Below are positions 62,872-64,000 of a stretch of DNA of 64,000 nucleotides, in pieces. Under the pieces are notes generated by a model, which was not told the origin of the DNA, did no database searches, and was given only the letters and a program-made list of their open reading frames with translations. The position numbers and the translations under genes were made by a program. Source of the stretch: Amaranthus tricolor (taxonomy: Eukaryota; Streptophyta; Magnoliopsida; Caryophyllales; Amaranthaceae); NCBI RefSeq assembly GCF_026212465.1, contig NC_080061.1:22830787-22894786 (forward strand). Reading direction: 5' to 3'. Numbering within the stretch: the stretch's first letter is position 1; every line of letters begins with the position of its first letter.

Positions 62872-64000
62872 TTAGTGGAGCTTGATCATATTGAGTTCCA
62901 ATCTCATCTTTTCATATTGTTCCCTTGGAAGCGGTTTAGTCATGATATCTGCAAGTTGCTCATTAGTGTTAACAAGCTTGACTATTATATTTTTTTTTTC
63001 TACATTGTCCTTAAGAAAATGATGTCTTATATGTATGTGTTTAACCCTAGAATGATGCACTAGATCTTTGGATATGCATATGACACTGGTATTATCACAA
63101 AAAATTGGAACACATTCAAATTTAATACAAAAATCTCTTAGCTGCTGTTTTATCTAAAGCATTTGGGAGCAGCAAGCTGCTGCTGCTACATATTCAGCTT
63201 CAGCAGTGGATAATGCAACGGTGTTTTGTTTCTTGGAGCACCATGACACTAAACAAGAGCCAAGAAATTGTACTATACCTGAAGTACTTTTTTTGTTCAC
63301 AAGATCTCCAGCATAATTTGCATCACTAAAACCTTTCAAGTCATAGACATCACTTTTAGGGTAAAATAGGGACAAGTCATCTGTTCCCTTTAAATATCTC
63401 AAGATTCTTTTTACTGCAGTAAAATGTGACTCTTTCGGGTTAGACTGAAATCTAGCGCATAAACCAACACTAAATGAAATATCAGGTCTGCTTGTTGTTA
63501 GATATAATAAGGAACCGATCATGCCTCGATATATTGTTTGATCTACATTAATCCCATTTAAGTCTTCATCTAATCTAACATTTGTGACCATGGGTGTATG
63601 GTTGGTCTTAGCGTTGTTTTGTCCATACTTCTTAAGAAGTTCTTTTATGTATTTTTGTTGATGAATAAAAATACCATTATTAGTTTGTTTAATTTGTAAA
63701 CCGAGGAAGAAATTTAATTCTCCCATCATGCTGATTTCAAATTCTGTTCCCATAAGGTTGGCAAATTCTTTAAATAACAAATCATTGGTAGCACCAAAAA
63801 TAATATCATCAACATAAATTTGAACAACCAAAATATCGGAACCGTTATTCTTAAAGAATAAGGTTTTGTCGATTTTTCCTCTAACAAAGTTATTATGAAT
63901 CAAAAACTTTGACAGTTTTTGATACCATTGCCTAGAAGCTTGCTTCAAGCCATATAGAGCTTTATCAAGCTTGTAGACGTGATCAGGACAAGAGGTATTT
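62872..64000 (-). pseudogene. pol: Ty1/copia pol, reverse transcriptase and RNase H (partial)
   Basis: The frame enters at the window edge with [17 protein letters not shown], a highly conserved copia reverse-transcriptase motif. Counting from 63948, YVDD, the catalytic core of the palm domain, is at residues 45-48 (63816-63805), and FFLGLQI is at 80-86. The RNase H part begins near SDANYAGD (Asp at 209) and includes STAEAEY (Glu at 250). A TAG at 63154-63156 interrupts the frame in RNase H where copia proteins normally have Trp. Beyond it the same frame stays open to 62872, with FCDNTSV, HHSRVKHIHIRHHF and QLADIMTKPL, the usual end of copia pol. The protein copies element RNA to DNA inside virus-like particles. 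Integrase, protease and gag should lie to the right of the window. Confidence 0.93.

Larger units (their letters stand above)
56563..64000 (-). mobile_element. Sirevirus-like Ty1/copia retrotransposon, 3' part
   Basis: Reading right to left on the minus strand: Ty1/copia reverse transcriptase and RNase H, an envelope-like third ORF, two polypurine tracts, then a 3' LTR that starts TGTTGG and ends TCTACA at the satellite. Copia-type pol followed by a long extra ORF with a proline-rich stretch and a coiled coil, plus repeated polypurine tracts, is the hallmark of the Sirevirus (SIRE/Maximus) lineage. The element is cut by the window edge inside pol. The 5' LTR, primer-binding site, gag, protease and integrase are not visible. 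Several frameshifts and stops, and a nested LTR, show it is defective. Lineage was judged from gene order and motifs, not from a search. Confidence 0.88.

Noticed and set aside
62065..63063. Plus-strand ORFs at 62065-62280 and 62791-63063 and the minus ORF at 62081-62263
   Set aside because: They are shadows of the env-like N-terminus and of the pol C-terminus in other frames.

Overview
The window looks like plant (probably eudicot) nuclear DNA from a satellite-rich block, such as a centromeric or pericentromeric region. Three things point there: an AT-rich satellite with a monomer of about 169 bp organised into higher-order repeats, a Sirevirus-type Ty1/copia retrotransposon (a plant-specific lineage), and a nested solo LTR with a plant-type TGTAACACCCC terminus. 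The species cannot be fixed from sequence alone, and no host gene is visible.

Layout. Positions 1-56562 are uninterrupted tandem satellite in one orientation. The main part (1-54347) is a higher-order repeat (HOR) of about 2.9 kb: a partial unit, 18 full units and a truncated nineteenth. The standard unit holds 18 monomers of five sequence types (A, B, E, C, D; B' marks two shortened B copies) in the order A-B-E-C-D / A-B' / A-B-E-C-D / A-B / A-B'-C-D. Four monomers are short (about 153, 117, 154 and 108 bp). Units 11, 14 and 17 carry a 666-bp deletion, a two-monomer insertion and a 273-bp deletion. Five right-hand units share a 27-bp deletion. Linked variants sort the units into haplotype groups that are partly interleaved. 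At 54348 the array changes to a simpler 952-bp six-monomer repeat (D-A-B-A-B'-C), which runs to 56562.

Positions 56563-64000 hold the 3' part of a Sirevirus-like element on the minus strand. From right to left: the end of pol (reverse transcriptase and RNase H, open to the window edge), a spacer, a decayed envelope-like third ORF, two polypurine tracts, and the 3' LTR. The LTR abuts the satellite, so the apparent array edge is an insertion junction. The 5' LTR, gag, protease and integrase should lie beyond the right edge.

A 2215-bp solo LTR of another family (56975-59189), flanked by perfect ATTAC target-site duplications, is nested inside the Sirevirus 3' LTR. The order of events is therefore: satellite array, Sirevirus insertion, second retrotransposon insertion, then its reduction to a solo LTR. 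The Sirevirus genes carry frameshifts and stop codons, so this copy is not autonomous. The open frames in the satellite are by-products of the repeat and are not annotated as genes. All comparisons were made by eye; no alignment or database search was run.
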